Notes under the pieces: generated by a model
Databases searched by the model: none
Seen by the model: the letters and a program-made list of their open reading frames with translations, nothing else
What the model was told of the DNA's origin: nothing
Assembly (NCBI GenBank): GCA_905211265.1
Contig: CAJMAC010000006.1
Location: forward strand, 34,600-98,599
DNA length: 64,000 nucleotides
Reading direction: 5' to 3'
DNA from: an uncultured Eubacteriales bacterium
Lineage (GTDB): Bacteria; Bacillota_I; Bacilli_A; RF39; UBA660
Shown: positions 53,488-61,826 of the stretch, one piece after another
Layout of the letters: each line of letters starts with the position of its first letter
How positions within the stretch are numbered: position 1 is the stretch's first letter
Made by a program: the position numbers and the translations under genes

Positions 53488-56179
53488 TAAATAAACTTCT
53501 TATATAATCTTTTACATCTTGTAAATCAGTACTTAGATTATCTATTTTAGTACCTCCACCTTGGGCAAATACTTTACTTCCTCCACCATTACCAGAACAT
53601 TTTAAAGCAAGTTCTTTAATAATTGGACCACAATTTATTTTATCACTATTAGTTTTTGCTACAAAGTTAACGTTATTATCTTTAACATTAGCAAGTAATA
53701 TAAAGTATTCATTGTATTTATTACCTAGTGCATCTACTAAACCTTTTAATACAGGTATTTCATAATCACTAGTTATTGCTACAATCATAGATAAATCATT
53801 AACTTTAATTACACTATCTAAGAATGCTGATAAATCACTTACAGAAAGTTCACTCTTTTTATTTAAGAATTCTTTTTCTAATTCTTTTACTCTTAATTTC
53901 ATATCATTTACAGAATTTCTTAATCCTATAACATCACTATAACTATCTAATACATCTTTATAAACATTAAAATCAAAGTCAAGTTTAATATTAAGTTTAG
54001 ATGATTCTAATAAGATTTTCTTTGCTTTTTCTAATAATTTAGATATTTCATCACGATATGGAGATACTTCGATTGACATCATTTTTTCTATATGAGTATC
54101 TGTACTTCCTAGTATTCTATAAACATTTGATCCTTTATTTTCTATGGATAATATAGCAATTCTATTGATATCTTTAGAATTTTTAACATGAGTTCCTGCG
54201 CATAACTCTTTTGAATCTCCAATAGTAACTACTCTTACATTACTTCCATATTTATCTTCAAATAAAGCCATTGCACCAAGTTTAATTGCATCATTTAATG
54301 GCATTATTTCTATTTTGGTATCTACTGCCATATTAACTCTTTCATTAGCACGTCTTTCTACATCAAGTATTATTTCATCACTTAATTTTCCTTGATAAGT
54401 AAAGTCAAATCTAAAGGTATTTTCATCTACTTTTGAACCTGCTTGATGAACTGAGTCAGTTAATAATTCTTGTAATGTTTTTTGAATTATATGAACACTA
54501 CTATGATTTTTACAAGTATCTAATCTTTTTTGTTTATCTACGCTTGTTTTTACTTCCATACCAGTACTTAATGTACCATTTATTACTTCAATGAACATTA
54601 AATGTTGTCCATTTGGAGCTTTAATTACATCAAGAACTTTAGCATTCATTATATCAGTCATAATATAACCTGTATCTGCTACTTGTCCACCTGACTCAGC
54701 ATAAAATGGTGTTTCTTCTAAAACAACATAACCATTATCAGTAATACTATCTACAAATTTATTATCTTTAATTAATGTTATAATCTTAGTAGTATTTTCT
54801 AATACATCATAACCTACAAATTTACTTTCTTCTTTATAATTAATTAATAATTCATTTTGGATATTCATTGAATTATCTACTTTTCTATTATTTCTTGCTA
54901 ATTCTTTTTGACCTTTCATGTATTTTTCAAAATCACTTTTATTTACACTAAATCCTTTTTCTTCAGCTATTTCAATAGTAAGTTCAATTGGAAAACCATA
55001 AGTATCATATAGTTTGAAAGCATCTTCACCACTAATTTCTTTAACATTAGAATTAAATAATTCCTCTAATCTTTTTTCTCCTGATAATAATGTTCTTTGG
55101 AATAGTTCTTCTTCTTTGGTAATTAATTTTTTTATTTCAGAAATATTATTATTTAAATTACGATATACTCCAATATATTTATCTACTACTACATCTACTA
55201 AGTCTGCTAAGAAACTTTTATTTATTCCTAATTTCTTACCCATTCTAACAGATCTACGTAGTAATCTTTTAAGTACATAACCTCTACCATAATTATCAAA
55301 TACTGCACCATCACTTAGGGCAAATACTAATGTTCTTATATGATCTGCTATTACTTTAAATTCCATTTGTCCTTTATATAAAACTTTAGATATTTCTTCT
55401 ATTTTATTTATAATTGGCATAAATAAATCTGTTTCATAGTTAGTTTCTGTTTCTTGCATAATACAAGCCATTCTTTCTACACCCATACCAGTATCTATAT
55501 TTTTATGAGGTAATTCTTTATATTCACTTCTTGGAATACCTTCTTCAGCATTATATTGGCTAAATACATTATTCCATATTTCAATATATCTATCATTTTC
55601 TATTTCTTCTTGAAGTAACTTAATACCTAGTTTCTTTTTATCATATTTTTCTCCACGATCATAAAATATTTCAGAATCTGGTCCACTAGGTCCTTCGCCT
55701 ATTTCCCAGTAATTACCTTCTAATTTTATAATATGGGAAGGTTCTACTCCTACTTTAACCCATGTATCATATGCTTCAGTATCATCAGGATATACTGTCA
55801 TATAAAGTTTATCTTTTGGTATACCATAATATTTATCACTAGTTAATAATTCAAAAGCCATTGTAATTGCTTCTTTTTTAAAATAATCTCCAATAGAAAA
55901 GTTACCTAACATTTGAAAGAAGGTATGATGTCTAGCAGTCTTACCTACACTTTCAATATCTCCAGTTCTTATACATTTTTGTACACTAACTAATCTTTTA
56001 TTTTCTGGTACTACTCTACCATCAAAATATTTTTTTAATGGAGTAACACCAGCATTTATCCATAATATACTTGGATCATCTTTTGGTATTAATGGAGCAC
56101 TTTCTATTACAGTATGTCCATGAGATTTAAAATAATCAAAATAAGTATTTATTATTTGTTCTCCAGTTAATTTCTTCAT
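53483..56179 (-). CDS. alaS: Alanyl-tRNA synthetase
   Basis: About 898 residues. Class II catalytic core with FFKSHGHTVIESAPLIP-type start, FQMLGNFSIGDYFK and the GRGYVLKRLLRR motif; editing domain NHSSVHIIQ and CAGTHVKN metal ligands; C-terminal DHHA1 domain ending SGNGGGSKVFAQGGG. ATG 56179 lies just after the kinase stop, with its ribosome site in that gene. Under the Ala T-box at 56.74-56.91 kb. Confidence 0.97.
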   Translation of the reverse strand: MKKLTGEQIINTYFDYFKSHGHTVIESAPLIPKDDPSILWINAGVTPLKKYFDGRVVPENKRLVSVQKCIRTGDIESVGKTARHHTFFQMLGNFSIGDYFKKEAITMAFELLTSDKYYGIPKDKLYMTVYPDDTEAYDTWVKVGVEPSHIIKLEGNYWEIGEGPSGPDSEIFYDRGEKYDKKKLGIKLLQEEIENDRYIEIWNNVFSQYNAEEGIPRSEYKELPHKNIDTGMGVERMACIMQETETNYETDLFMPIINKIEEISKVLYKGQMEFKVIADHIRTLVFALSDGAVFDNYGRGYVLKRLLRRSVRMGKKLGINKSFLADLVDVVVDKYIGVYRNLNNNISEIKKLITKEEELFQRTLLSGEKRLEELFNSNVKEISGEDAFKLYDTYGFPIELTIEIAEEKGFSVNKSDFEKYMKGQKELARNNRKVDNSMNIQNELLINYKEESKFVGYDVLENTTKIITLIKDNKFVDSITDNGYVVLEETPFYAESGGQVADTGYIMTDIMNAKVLDVIKAPNGQHLMFIEVINGTLSTGMEVKTSVDKQKRLDTCKNHSSVHIIQKTLQELLTDSVHQAGSKVDENTFRFDFTYQGKLSDEIILDVERRANERVNMAVDTKIEIMPLNDAIKLGAMALFEDKYGSNVRVVTIGDSKELCAGTHVKNSKDINRIAILSIENKGSNVYRILGSTDTHIEKMMSIEVSPYRDEISKLLEKAKKILLESSKLNIKLDFDFNVYKDVLDSYSDVIGLRNSVNDMKLRVKELEKEFLNKKSELSVSDLSAFLDSVIKVNDLSMIVAITSDYEIPVLKGLVDALGNKYNEYFILLANVKDNNVNFVAKTNSDKINCGPIIKELALKCSGNGGGSKVFAQGGGTKIDNLSTDLQDVKDYIRSLFN

Positions 56180-56180
56180 C

Positions 56181-56723
56181 TTAATCATTCCTTTCTAGTA
56201 TTTCTTCTAATCTAGTTTTATATTCTTCAATTGTACCATTATTTAATATATAATAGTCTGCCATTGCAATTGGAGGAGCTTTAGCAATATTCTCTACTTC
56301 TGCTATATCTCTTGCACTTGCTTCTTCATTAGTTAATGGTCTTACTTCTCTTATACTTAATCTATCATATCTAATATCTTTATCACATACTATGGCAATA
56401 ATTTTTAATTCAGGAAAATTCTCTTTTAATATTTTAACTTCATCATAAGAATATACTCCATCTAAAACAGTATTACCATTATTAAAACATTCTTTTATTT
56501 TTGGTAATAAGACAATAGCAAATGCTCCCATACCAAGTTCACTTCTTAATTTTTCTCTCATCATCTTTTCGTTTTCAGGATTTACTTCAAGATTAGCTTC
56601 TTTTAACTTATCCATAGTAACTCCTCCAAAATAAACTTTATTAAATCCTTTACTAACTAAATAATCTGACGCTATAGATTTACCACTTCCACACATTCCT
56701 ACTATTGCATATAATTTATTCAT
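56181..56723 (-). CDS. CoaE-like P-loop nucleotide kinase
   Basis: 180 residues. P-loop GMCGSGKS at residues 9-16, then a lid/substrate region and R-x5-R (RYDRLSIREVRP). The fold is that of dephospho-CoA kinase/UPF0200; the substrate-site residues of true CoaE are not clearly present, so it may be an atypical dephospho-CoA kinase or another nucleotide kinase. First gene after the T-box, so its synthesis follows alanyl-tRNA levels, which is unusual for a kinase. Confidence 0.7.
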   Translation of the reverse strand: MNKLYAIVGMCGSGKSIASDYLVSKGFNKVYFGGVTMDKLKEANLEVNPENEKMMREKLRSELGMGAFAIVLLPKIKECFNNGNTVLDGVYSYDEVKILKENFPELKIIAIVCDKDIRYDRLSIREVRPLTNEEASARDIAEVENIAKAPPIAMADYYILNNGTIEEYKTRLEEILERND

Positions 56724-56739
56724 AATTTCATTCCTTTCT

Positions 56740-56915
56740 TATAGAAAAAGAATGATACCTAAGGAGCATAAATATGCGGTACCATCCTTTTATTACTTAA
56801 TTTACATAACGGCTTTTAACCGGCAGGTATTAACTGCACTAAAAAGTAGCTTCAATTAACATTTATATTCATTTACACCAACCATGAACTCTCTAAGATA
56901 AATAATTAATTTACT
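56740..56915 (-). promoter_or_regulatory. T-box riboswitch, alanine specific
   Basis: On the minus strand: stem I start AGAGAG followed by GGTTGGTGTAAA, specifier loop TTGAAGCTAC with GCT (Ala), and the antiterminator T-box AAGGATGGTACCGC whose TGGT matches a tRNA ACCA end. The competing terminator GGATGGTACC/GGTATCATTC (10 pairs) is followed by TTTTTC. It controls the kinase-alaS operon: uncharged tRNA-Ala should let transcription continue. Confidence 0.92.
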
Positions 56916-56973
56916 AATCTTTTTTAAGTTTTATCGATAATTAATATATCATATTTTTTATTTAAAATCAATA

Positions 56974-57243
56974 TCATTTTATATTATTTATTGAATTATT
57001 AAAAATATCTTTAACTTTATTTAATAATTCTTTTTCATCTATTTTATTTACACTTGTACCATTAGTAGCATTATTCCAATCTACATTAAAATTAAATGAT
57101 GAATTAGTAGATAAAGTTTGTCCTATTAACATAAAGAAATTACCCACAGCATTTTGTTCAGTTGCAGTAAGTTCATCAATTAAAACATATCCAATTGTAA
57201 AAGCAGTAATAGTTAATAATCTATGTAATTCTTTAGCATTCAT
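56974..57243 (-). CDS. Unknown 89-residue protein
   Basis: N-terminal half is a hydrophobic/helical region (LHRLLTITAFTIGYVLIDEL) that could be membrane-associated; the C-terminal half is Asn-rich with a helix (EKELLNKVKDIFNNSINNIK). No ribosome site is obvious. No family recognised. Located between the T-box and the DGR island. Confidence 0.5.
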   Translation of the reverse strand: MNAKELHRLLTITAFTIGYVLIDELTATEQNAVGNFFMLIGQTLSTNSSFNFNVDWNNATNGTSVNKIDEKELLNKVKDIFNNSINNIK

Positions 57244-57341
57244 ACTAAATTATATAAAATTTTTATAAAATAATACTTAAATATTATATAATTTCTTCCA
57301 TAACTTTTATTTCACTACCTACATAAATCATATAATAAATA

Positions 57342-57602
57342 TTATTTTTTAACAATACTAATTAATATATATTTAATCAAATATTCATAATATTTATTAT
57401 CATTATAACTTACTTTTTTTACAATATCTAAATTATTTAAAACAATATAATTAATATTAAATTTATCAATATTATAATAATTGATATCAAATAACTTACA
57501 TATCTTTTCATCATTATTAAATACATAATATTTATTCTTTTTTAAAATAAATATTATATATTCCTTATATATTTTCTTTATAAATTCATATCTATTTTTC
57601 AT
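57342..57602 (-). CDS. Small DGR-associated protein, MutS-domain-I-like (weak)
   Basis: 86 residues. EYIIFILKKNKYYVFNNDEKI fits the pattern of the other two small DGR-island proteins (I-x-K-x-x-x-F-Y-x-x-x-x-x-D), which resemble MutS domain I. The match is weak. It is downstream of the template repeat; no ribosome site precedes the ATG. It may be a degenerate copy. Confidence 0.45.
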   Translation of the reverse strand: MKNRYEFIKKIYKEYIIFILKKNKYYVFNNDEKICKLFDINYYNIDKFNINYIVLNNLDIVKKVSYNDNKYYEYLIKYILISIVKK

Positions 57603-57870
57603 AATAATAATTAATTATTATTATAGTTATAGGAATAAAACGTATTTTATTCCATCTATAATTTTTATTTTGCATAAAGCAAGGATAATTTATGTAATTT
57701 ATCCTATATCTTATTTAGCCTTAACATAAATAAGCAAACAAAGATAAATTGCTCTAAAAGTGGTATAGCCATTGTTAGCGTTATTGTTATTAAGATTCGC
57801 CGTGTTGTTAAGATTGAACGAATTGTTCGAAGAAGCACTAAACACTTTTATGAAAAATTACCCTAATTAA
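57603..57870. other. DGR template RNA region downstream of the reverse transcriptase
   Basis: 268 bases holding the template repeat (57759-57840), a stem GGATAA/TTATCC at about 57684-57705, and a perfect 9-bp hairpin GGAATAAAA-CGTA-TTTTATTCC (57632-57653). No coding frame except into the 86-residue gene. The structured spacer after the repeat is where DGR template RNAs bind the reverse transcriptase complex in known systems. Confidence 0.7.
57759..57840 (-). repeat. DGR template repeat (TR)
   Basis: 82 bases, 30 bases downstream of the reverse transcriptase stop. On the minus strand it reads in the frame of the variable genes as Ser-Ala-Ser-Ser followed by a region with 12 Asn codons (AAC/AAT) among 27 codons. 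Its ends match VR1 and VR2 (TAGTGCTTCTTCG at the 5' side, CACT at the 3' side) and similarity stops abruptly outside. 29 adenines on this strand are possible mutation sites. Confidence 0.95.
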
Positions 57871-58926
57871 TTAATACCAATACTTATTAATAATATTTTC
57901 TATATCAATCCTTCGTGCAAATTTATAACTAGTTTTAAGTACATTTATACTAGTAAAAGCACTACTAAAACTTATTAAATCATTATCATATTGATATTTA
58001 ATTTTCTTAACCTTTTTCTTTAATTTTTTCTTATTAGAATTACTAATTCTAATAATAGTTTTTTTATTAATTACTTTAAAATTATATCCTAAAAAAGATA
58101 TACCACAAGTATTAGATTTAATCATAGTTTTATTCTTATTAACTTTTAAATGATATATATCATTTAAAATATTAATTATCTTATCCCTAACAAATTCTAA
58201 ATATTCCTTATCATGATGTATTAAAATATAGTCATCCATATATACAATAAAATCTTTTATATGTAAATTGTGTACAATATAATGATGTAATTTATATAAA
58301 TAAAATATACCAAGAAACTGACTAGTCATTAATCCTAAAGCAAGACCTTTACCTTTTTCATACAGAATAATATCAGAATACTTATCTATATATTTACTAA
58401 TATATGAATTAATATAACTATAATTAGTACTATCAATAATATTACAAATAATATTATATTCCCTACTATCTAATTTATCAATTAATAAACTTTTTAATAC
58501 ATTATGGTCTATACTATAAAAATATTTATAAATATCAAGTTTTAAAAAATAAAATTTCTCATATTTTTTATTTCTTTCAATCATTTTCTTTAATAATTTA
58601 ATTCCATAATCTAATCCCATATTCTTTCTAGTAGCAACATTATTATTAATTAAATATTTATTTAATTTATTATATAAAATATATCTAGCAACATAATGAT
58701 TAATAATCTTATCAATAATATTTTCACTCATTATTAATCTAACCTTAGGATCCTTAATTAAAAATAAATAATAATATCCACCCTTATAACTATCAGTATT
58801 TAGTATATTATAAATATATACCAAATACTCCATCTTAAATCTCTCAAACTTTATTATCTTATCTTTATTTCTAACATTAACTCTAACCTCATTATATATA
58901 TCTATTAATTCTTTAAACTTAACCAT
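57871..58926 (-). CDS. DGR reverse transcriptase
   Basis: 351 residues. RT motifs in order: YYYLFLIKDPKVR (region 1-2), KLDIYKYFYSIDH (motif A, catalytic Asp), KGLALGLMTSQFLGIF (motif B; DGR-clade L/I-G-x-x-x-S-Q pattern), IVYMDDYILI (motif C, YMDD), KVNKNKTMI and FLGYNFKV (D and E). It copies the TR RNA while misincorporating at adenines. Overlaps the Avd-like gene by 22 bases. Group II intron or retron RTs are excluded by motif B and by the adjacent TR/VR. Confidence 0.95.
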   Translation of the reverse strand: MVKFKELIDIYNEVRVNVRNKDKIIKFERFKMEYLVYIYNILNTDSYKGGYYYLFLIKDPKVRLIMSENIIDKIINHYVARYILYNKLNKYLINNNVATRKNMGLDYGIKLLKKMIERNKKYEKFYFLKLDIYKYFYSIDHNVLKSLLIDKLDSREYNIICNIIDSTNYSYINSYISKYIDKYSDIILYEKGKGLALGLMTSQFLGIFYLYKLHHYIVHNLHIKDFIVYMDDYILIHHDKEYLEFVRDKIINILNDIYHLKVNKNKTMIKSNTCGISFLGYNFKVINKKTIIRISNSNKKKLKKKVKKIKYQYDNDLISFSSAFTSINVLKTSYKFARRIDIENIINKYWY

Positions 58927-59255
58927 GAATTCACCATTAAATGTATTTGATTAAGTAAATTAATAGACTTAAATAATTGTTTTTCACTAATATATTTCTT
59001 AAAATAAAATCTATTCAAATAACTATTTAATAAACTAATATATACAATTATTTCAGTTAAACACTCTTGTTTAACTGAAATACTATCTACATTATTAGCA
59101 CGCATAATATACTCTAATAACTTATAACTATTATCTATTATTTTATCCTTATAATAATATTCTCTTCTTGGAACATTACTAATTAAATTATCAAGATTAT
59201 CTATAAATAATAAAGTCTTATCTAATATCTTAAAATCTCTATTTAAAATACTCAT
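58905..59255 (-). CDS. avd: DGR accessory variability determinant (Avd-like)
   Basis: 116 residues, predicted as a four-helix bundle. NVPRREYYYKDKIIDNSYKLLEYIMRANN and the later LTEIIVYISLLNSYLNRFYF, ISEKQLFKSINLLNQIHLM helices (shown in pieces) follow the Avd pattern (P-x-x-E/R-x-x-x helix, then conserved small residues), and position next to the RT is typical. In known DGRs the Avd pentamer binds RT and template RNA. Confidence 0.8.
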   Translation of the reverse strand: MSILNRDFKILDKTLLFIDNLDNLISNVPRREYYYKDKIIDNSYKLLEYIMRANNVDSISVKQECLTEIIVYISLLNSYLNRFYFKKYISEKQLFKSINLLNQIHLMVNSWLSLKN

Positions 59256-59613
59256 AAATAATATAGAAAATTCTTTCTAAATCACTCTTATTACATTTCT
59301 TAATCTTATCAATAATCATATTAACCTTATTATCTATATCAATTTTATCTAATGCTCTATCCTTAAATTTTAAATAATTATTCCTATTCTTAAAATCCTT
59401 TATAATATTATCTTTATCCCTAAATATAACATTATAATTAATAGTATTATCCTCCAAAGTATTTATAATCTTATTATAAACACTATCAGGAAAACCTACC
59501 TTATTATTATCCATTATTTTATAACCAAATAATAAATTAAATATATAAGCATCTATTTCATATACATTATAAAATTTATTATTAGTCTTAATTATATTAA
59601 TACTTTCTTTCAT
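59239..59613 (-). CDS. DGR-associated MutS-domain-I-like protein 1
   Basis: About 124 residues. NNKFYNVYEIDAYIFNLLFG then KVGFPDSVYNKIINTLEDNTINYNVI resembles the mismatch-recognition domain I of MutS (F-Y-x-x-x-x-x-D-A, then V-G-F-P, and a helix ending in a Y-x-V strand). The Phe-x-Glu mismatch motif of true MutS is not clear. Such small MutS-like proteins are recurrent DGR accessory genes. Overlaps avd by 17 bases. Confidence 0.65.
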   Translation of the reverse strand: MKESINIIKTNNKFYNVYEIDAYIFNLLFGYKIMDNNKVGFPDSVYNKIINTLEDNTINYNVIFRDKDNIIKDFKNRNNYLKFKDRALDKIDIDNKVNMIIDKIKKCNKSDLERIFYIIYEYFK

Positions 59614-59645
59614 AATCACAATATTAATATTATATTTATATACTA

Positions 59646-59674
59646 GTATCGGCTAGACAAATCTAGCACGATAC
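59646..59674. other. Hairpin 3' of variable gene 1 (candidate DGR target hairpin)
   Basis: GTATCG-GCTAGA-CAAA-TCTAGC-A-CGATAC: 12 pairs, one bulged base, 4-base loop. It starts two bases after the stop codon and is not followed by T, so it is not a terminator. VR1 lies 92 bases upstream. Confidence 0.75.
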
Positions 59675-59676
59675 AT

Positions 59677-61245
59677 CTAACTAGCTAACTTTATTTGATA
59701 TGGCTTACTAATTGAACCGTCTCCTGCATATACTTGTACATTAGATTTAAGATACAAGACTGGACGAGTGACATAGCCATTGTTAGCGTCAAAGCTATTA
59801 AGAGCCGCCGTGTAGTTAAGATTGAAGGAATAACCCGAAGAAGCACTACAATGTGTAACTGTCCGTTCGTAAGTTTCTTTTTTTAGCCAAGATGAGCCAC
59901 CACAAGCACTAGTACTATAACTACCTAGATTAGTTGTTCTAGCACAACTAGATGATAATACAGAATATCCATAATCAGATGCATACATTAATCCAATATA
60001 CCCTGTTGTAGTTGATGCTGTATTACCACTATAAATAGAATCTCTTTCACCTGTATAAAACGCTTCTGCTGTATAACTAGCACTGTCTTTTCCACCAAGA
60101 TACCAAGTTACATTTTCTACCATAGCCCTATATTCACTTTGTATTCCAGTTTCTGTATAATCACAATTACCTGTAATAGAAGTACTATCCTGATAGCAAT
60201 TACCACCGCTTGTTCCATCAGTTGCATTATAATAATTTGTATTTAATAAATTATATAGTGATGATGTTGCCCAATTGTTTTTATTTGATTTATCCCAAGC
60301 ATATCCTCCAAGAGAGTCATTTCTTATTATTTTAGTTAGATACTCTCCTGTTTTACCATGAGAAGATGCATCAAATACTCCGATTATCCTCCATAGTTCA
60401 TTATTAAAATATATATAATTATTTGGATTCTTTCCTTCATATCGATAACCAATACTTACATTTTGAATATTTTCATTATATGTTCCAGTTTGAAAGTAAA
60501 ACACAACATTATCAGGTTGAGTAGAAGCACTACTATCTTTACTATAACTTATTGTTATAGTATTAGATGTTGTTAAGTTACCTAAATAAAAACATTCATA
60601 AGAAGAATTAGAAATTCCTTTTAATGATTTTATTTGTGTATTATCCTTTTTTATAGTTGTATAATCATAATTCTTTTCAGATTGTTGCATATAACACATT
60701 TGGTAATACCCATTTGTTGATACATTAAATGATATTGTGCTTGTTTTACTATCAGTATGATTTGTACTTGTCCAAGTTTTATCTGTATCACTCCAAGTGA
60801 ATGGATAAGTTGCATCATTTGATAAATTTGAATAAGAACTTTGTGCTAATTTATTTCCACTAGCAGTAAATGTAGAATTATCAATTGAGGCCATTTCATT
60901 AACCAGTTGTCCTGTTCCTTGTGTAGTACCTGCTAAACCTTTAATATAATTATTTATGTTTGTTGGTGTTTTACTAGTAAAAGATATATTACATGATACT
61001 TTACCTGTTATATTATTTATTCTTGCTACCCATTTACTATAATTCCATGAACCTTTAGCATTAGTACAATTAACTTCTACTTCATAATCTCCTTTTGAAG
61101 GAAAAGAATCAATAGAATTACCATCTAATGAAGTAGAATACTTTACTCCATTAACTGTAAAAGATTTACTATCTTTTTTTTGATTAATGATAACTAATGT
61201 TATCATTAATATAACTATTAGTATATAAATATAACTTTTCTTCAT
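59677..61245 (-). CDS. DGR variable protein 1 (membrane-anchored surface protein)
   Basis: 522 residues. N-terminal membrane helix (SYIYILIVILMITLVII); a short beta domain (about 28-95); the LAGTTQGTGQ segment; a lectin-like insert of about 150 residues (about 115-265: GYYQMCYMQQSEKNYDY, YECFYLGNLTTSNTITI); then a C-type-lectin-like domain beginning YRYEGKNPNNYIYFNNELWR and ending in the variable region and TRPVLYLKS. Variable repeat VR1 codes residues about 467-493. The lectin-like domain is nearly identical to that of variable protein 2. ATG follows GAAAGGAT. Stop is TAG. Confidence 0.92.
   Translation of the reverse strand: MKKSYIYILIVILMITLVIINQKKDSKSFTVNGVKYSTSLDGNSIDSFPSKGDYEVEVNCTNAKGSWNYSKWVARINNITGKVSCNISFTSKTPTNINNYIKGLAGTTQGTGQLVNEMASIDNSTFTASGNKLAQSSYSNLSNDATYPFTWSDTDKTWTSTNHTDSKTSTISFNVSTNGYYQMCYMQQSEKNYDYTTIKKDNTQIKSLKGISNSSYECFYLGNLTTSNTITISYSKDSSASTQPDNVVFYFQTGTYNENIQNVSIGYRYEGKNPNNYIYFNNELWRIIGVFDASSHGKTGEYLTKIIRNDSLGGYAWDKSNKNNWATSSLYNLLNTNYYNATDGTSGGNCYQDSTSITGNCDYTETGIQSEYRAMVENVTWYLGGKDSASYTAEAFYTGERDSIYSGNTASTTTGYIGLMYASDYGYSVLSSSCARTTNLGSYSTSACGGSSWLKKETYERTVTHCSASSGYSFNLNYTAALNSFDANNGYVTRPVLYLKSNVQVYAGDGSISKPYQIKLAS
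59767..59848 (-). repeat. DGR variable repeat 1 (VR1)
   Basis: 82 bases, 14 differences from the TR, 11 of them at TR adenines (coding strand). Changed codons are mainly TR Asn codons: they now read Gly, Tyr, Tyr, Ala, Ser, Phe, Asp, and Thr to Val near the end. Confidence 0.95.
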
Positions 61246-61286
61246 ATTCTATATCCTTTCTAAATATTTTAATAATTTTTTTAATT

Positions 61287-61625
61287 TTATATCTTCCAAT
61301 TTATTAATAACATAGCTCTTTCATTTTCTTTATTAACTTTATTTAATAACTCTTTATAACTAGTTACTCTACCTATATATTTAGTTAATTCTTTACTAGT
61401 TTTAACTATATAACTTACATTCATACTTCTTAATCTAGATAATACTAAATCAATAGATTTATCTGTAAATGAAGTACACATAATACCATTATTATTATAT
61501 AATTTATATTTAGTTAAATTATGAATAATAATAGCATCTTCATTATAAGTATTATAGAATAATCCTATTTTAATTAATATAATACTATTTTTATATTCAT
61601 TTTTTAAATTATAATAATCTTTCAT
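61287..61625 (-). CDS. DGR-associated MutS-domain-I-like protein 2
   Basis: 112 residues. IILIKIGLFYNTYNEDAIIIHNL... then MCTSFTDKSIDLVLSRLRSMNVSYIV closely follows MutS domain I (I-x-x-I-K-x-G-x-F-Y-E/N-x-x-x-x-D-A; helix; Y-x-V). ATG has a very strong ribosome site, GAAAGGAGG. It lies between the two variable genes. The clearest of the three small MutS-like genes. Confidence 0.72.
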   Translation of the reverse strand: MKDYYNLKNEYKNSIILIKIGLFYNTYNEDAIIIHNLTKYKLYNNNGIMCTSFTDKSIDLVLSRLRSMNVSYIVKTSKELTKYIGRVTSYKELLNKVNKENERAMLLINWKI

Positions 61626-61720
61626 AGTTAACCTCCTTTCTTTATTAATGAAAAGATATCTTATGTTTTTCCATCAATAAAGAATATATCATAGTTAACT
61701 ATCAGTTTACTTATTATCTT

Positions 61721-61746
61721 TTGATATATATATATATATATATATT
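61721..61746. repeat. TA dinucleotide repeat
   Basis: A (TA)n run of about 22 bases in the gap between the MutS-like gene and variable gene 2; likely length-variable. Confidence 0.9.
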
Positions 61747-61796
61747 GAACAAATGTTTGAATTCATTAAAATCACTATCTTTCTTATTTTTATTAT

Positions 61797-61824
61797 TGTC
61801 GGTCGGATAAATCCGACATTGACA
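61797..61824. other. Hairpin 3' of variable gene 2 (candidate DGR target hairpin)
   Basis: GTCGGAT-AA-ATCCGAC inner stem (7 bp) with outer TGTC/GACA. It begins two bases after the stop codon, exactly as the hairpin of variable gene 1, with a different stem sequence. VR2 lies 86 bases upstream. No T run follows. Confidence 0.75.
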
Positions 61825-61826
61825 TT

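Noticed and set aside
57871..58926. Group II intron maturase or retron reverse transcriptase
   Set aside because: No intron RNA domains or maturase/HNH domain; motif B and the TR/VR pair point to a DGR.
59646..59674. Intrinsic terminator after variable gene 1
   Set aside because: No T tract follows the stem on either strand.
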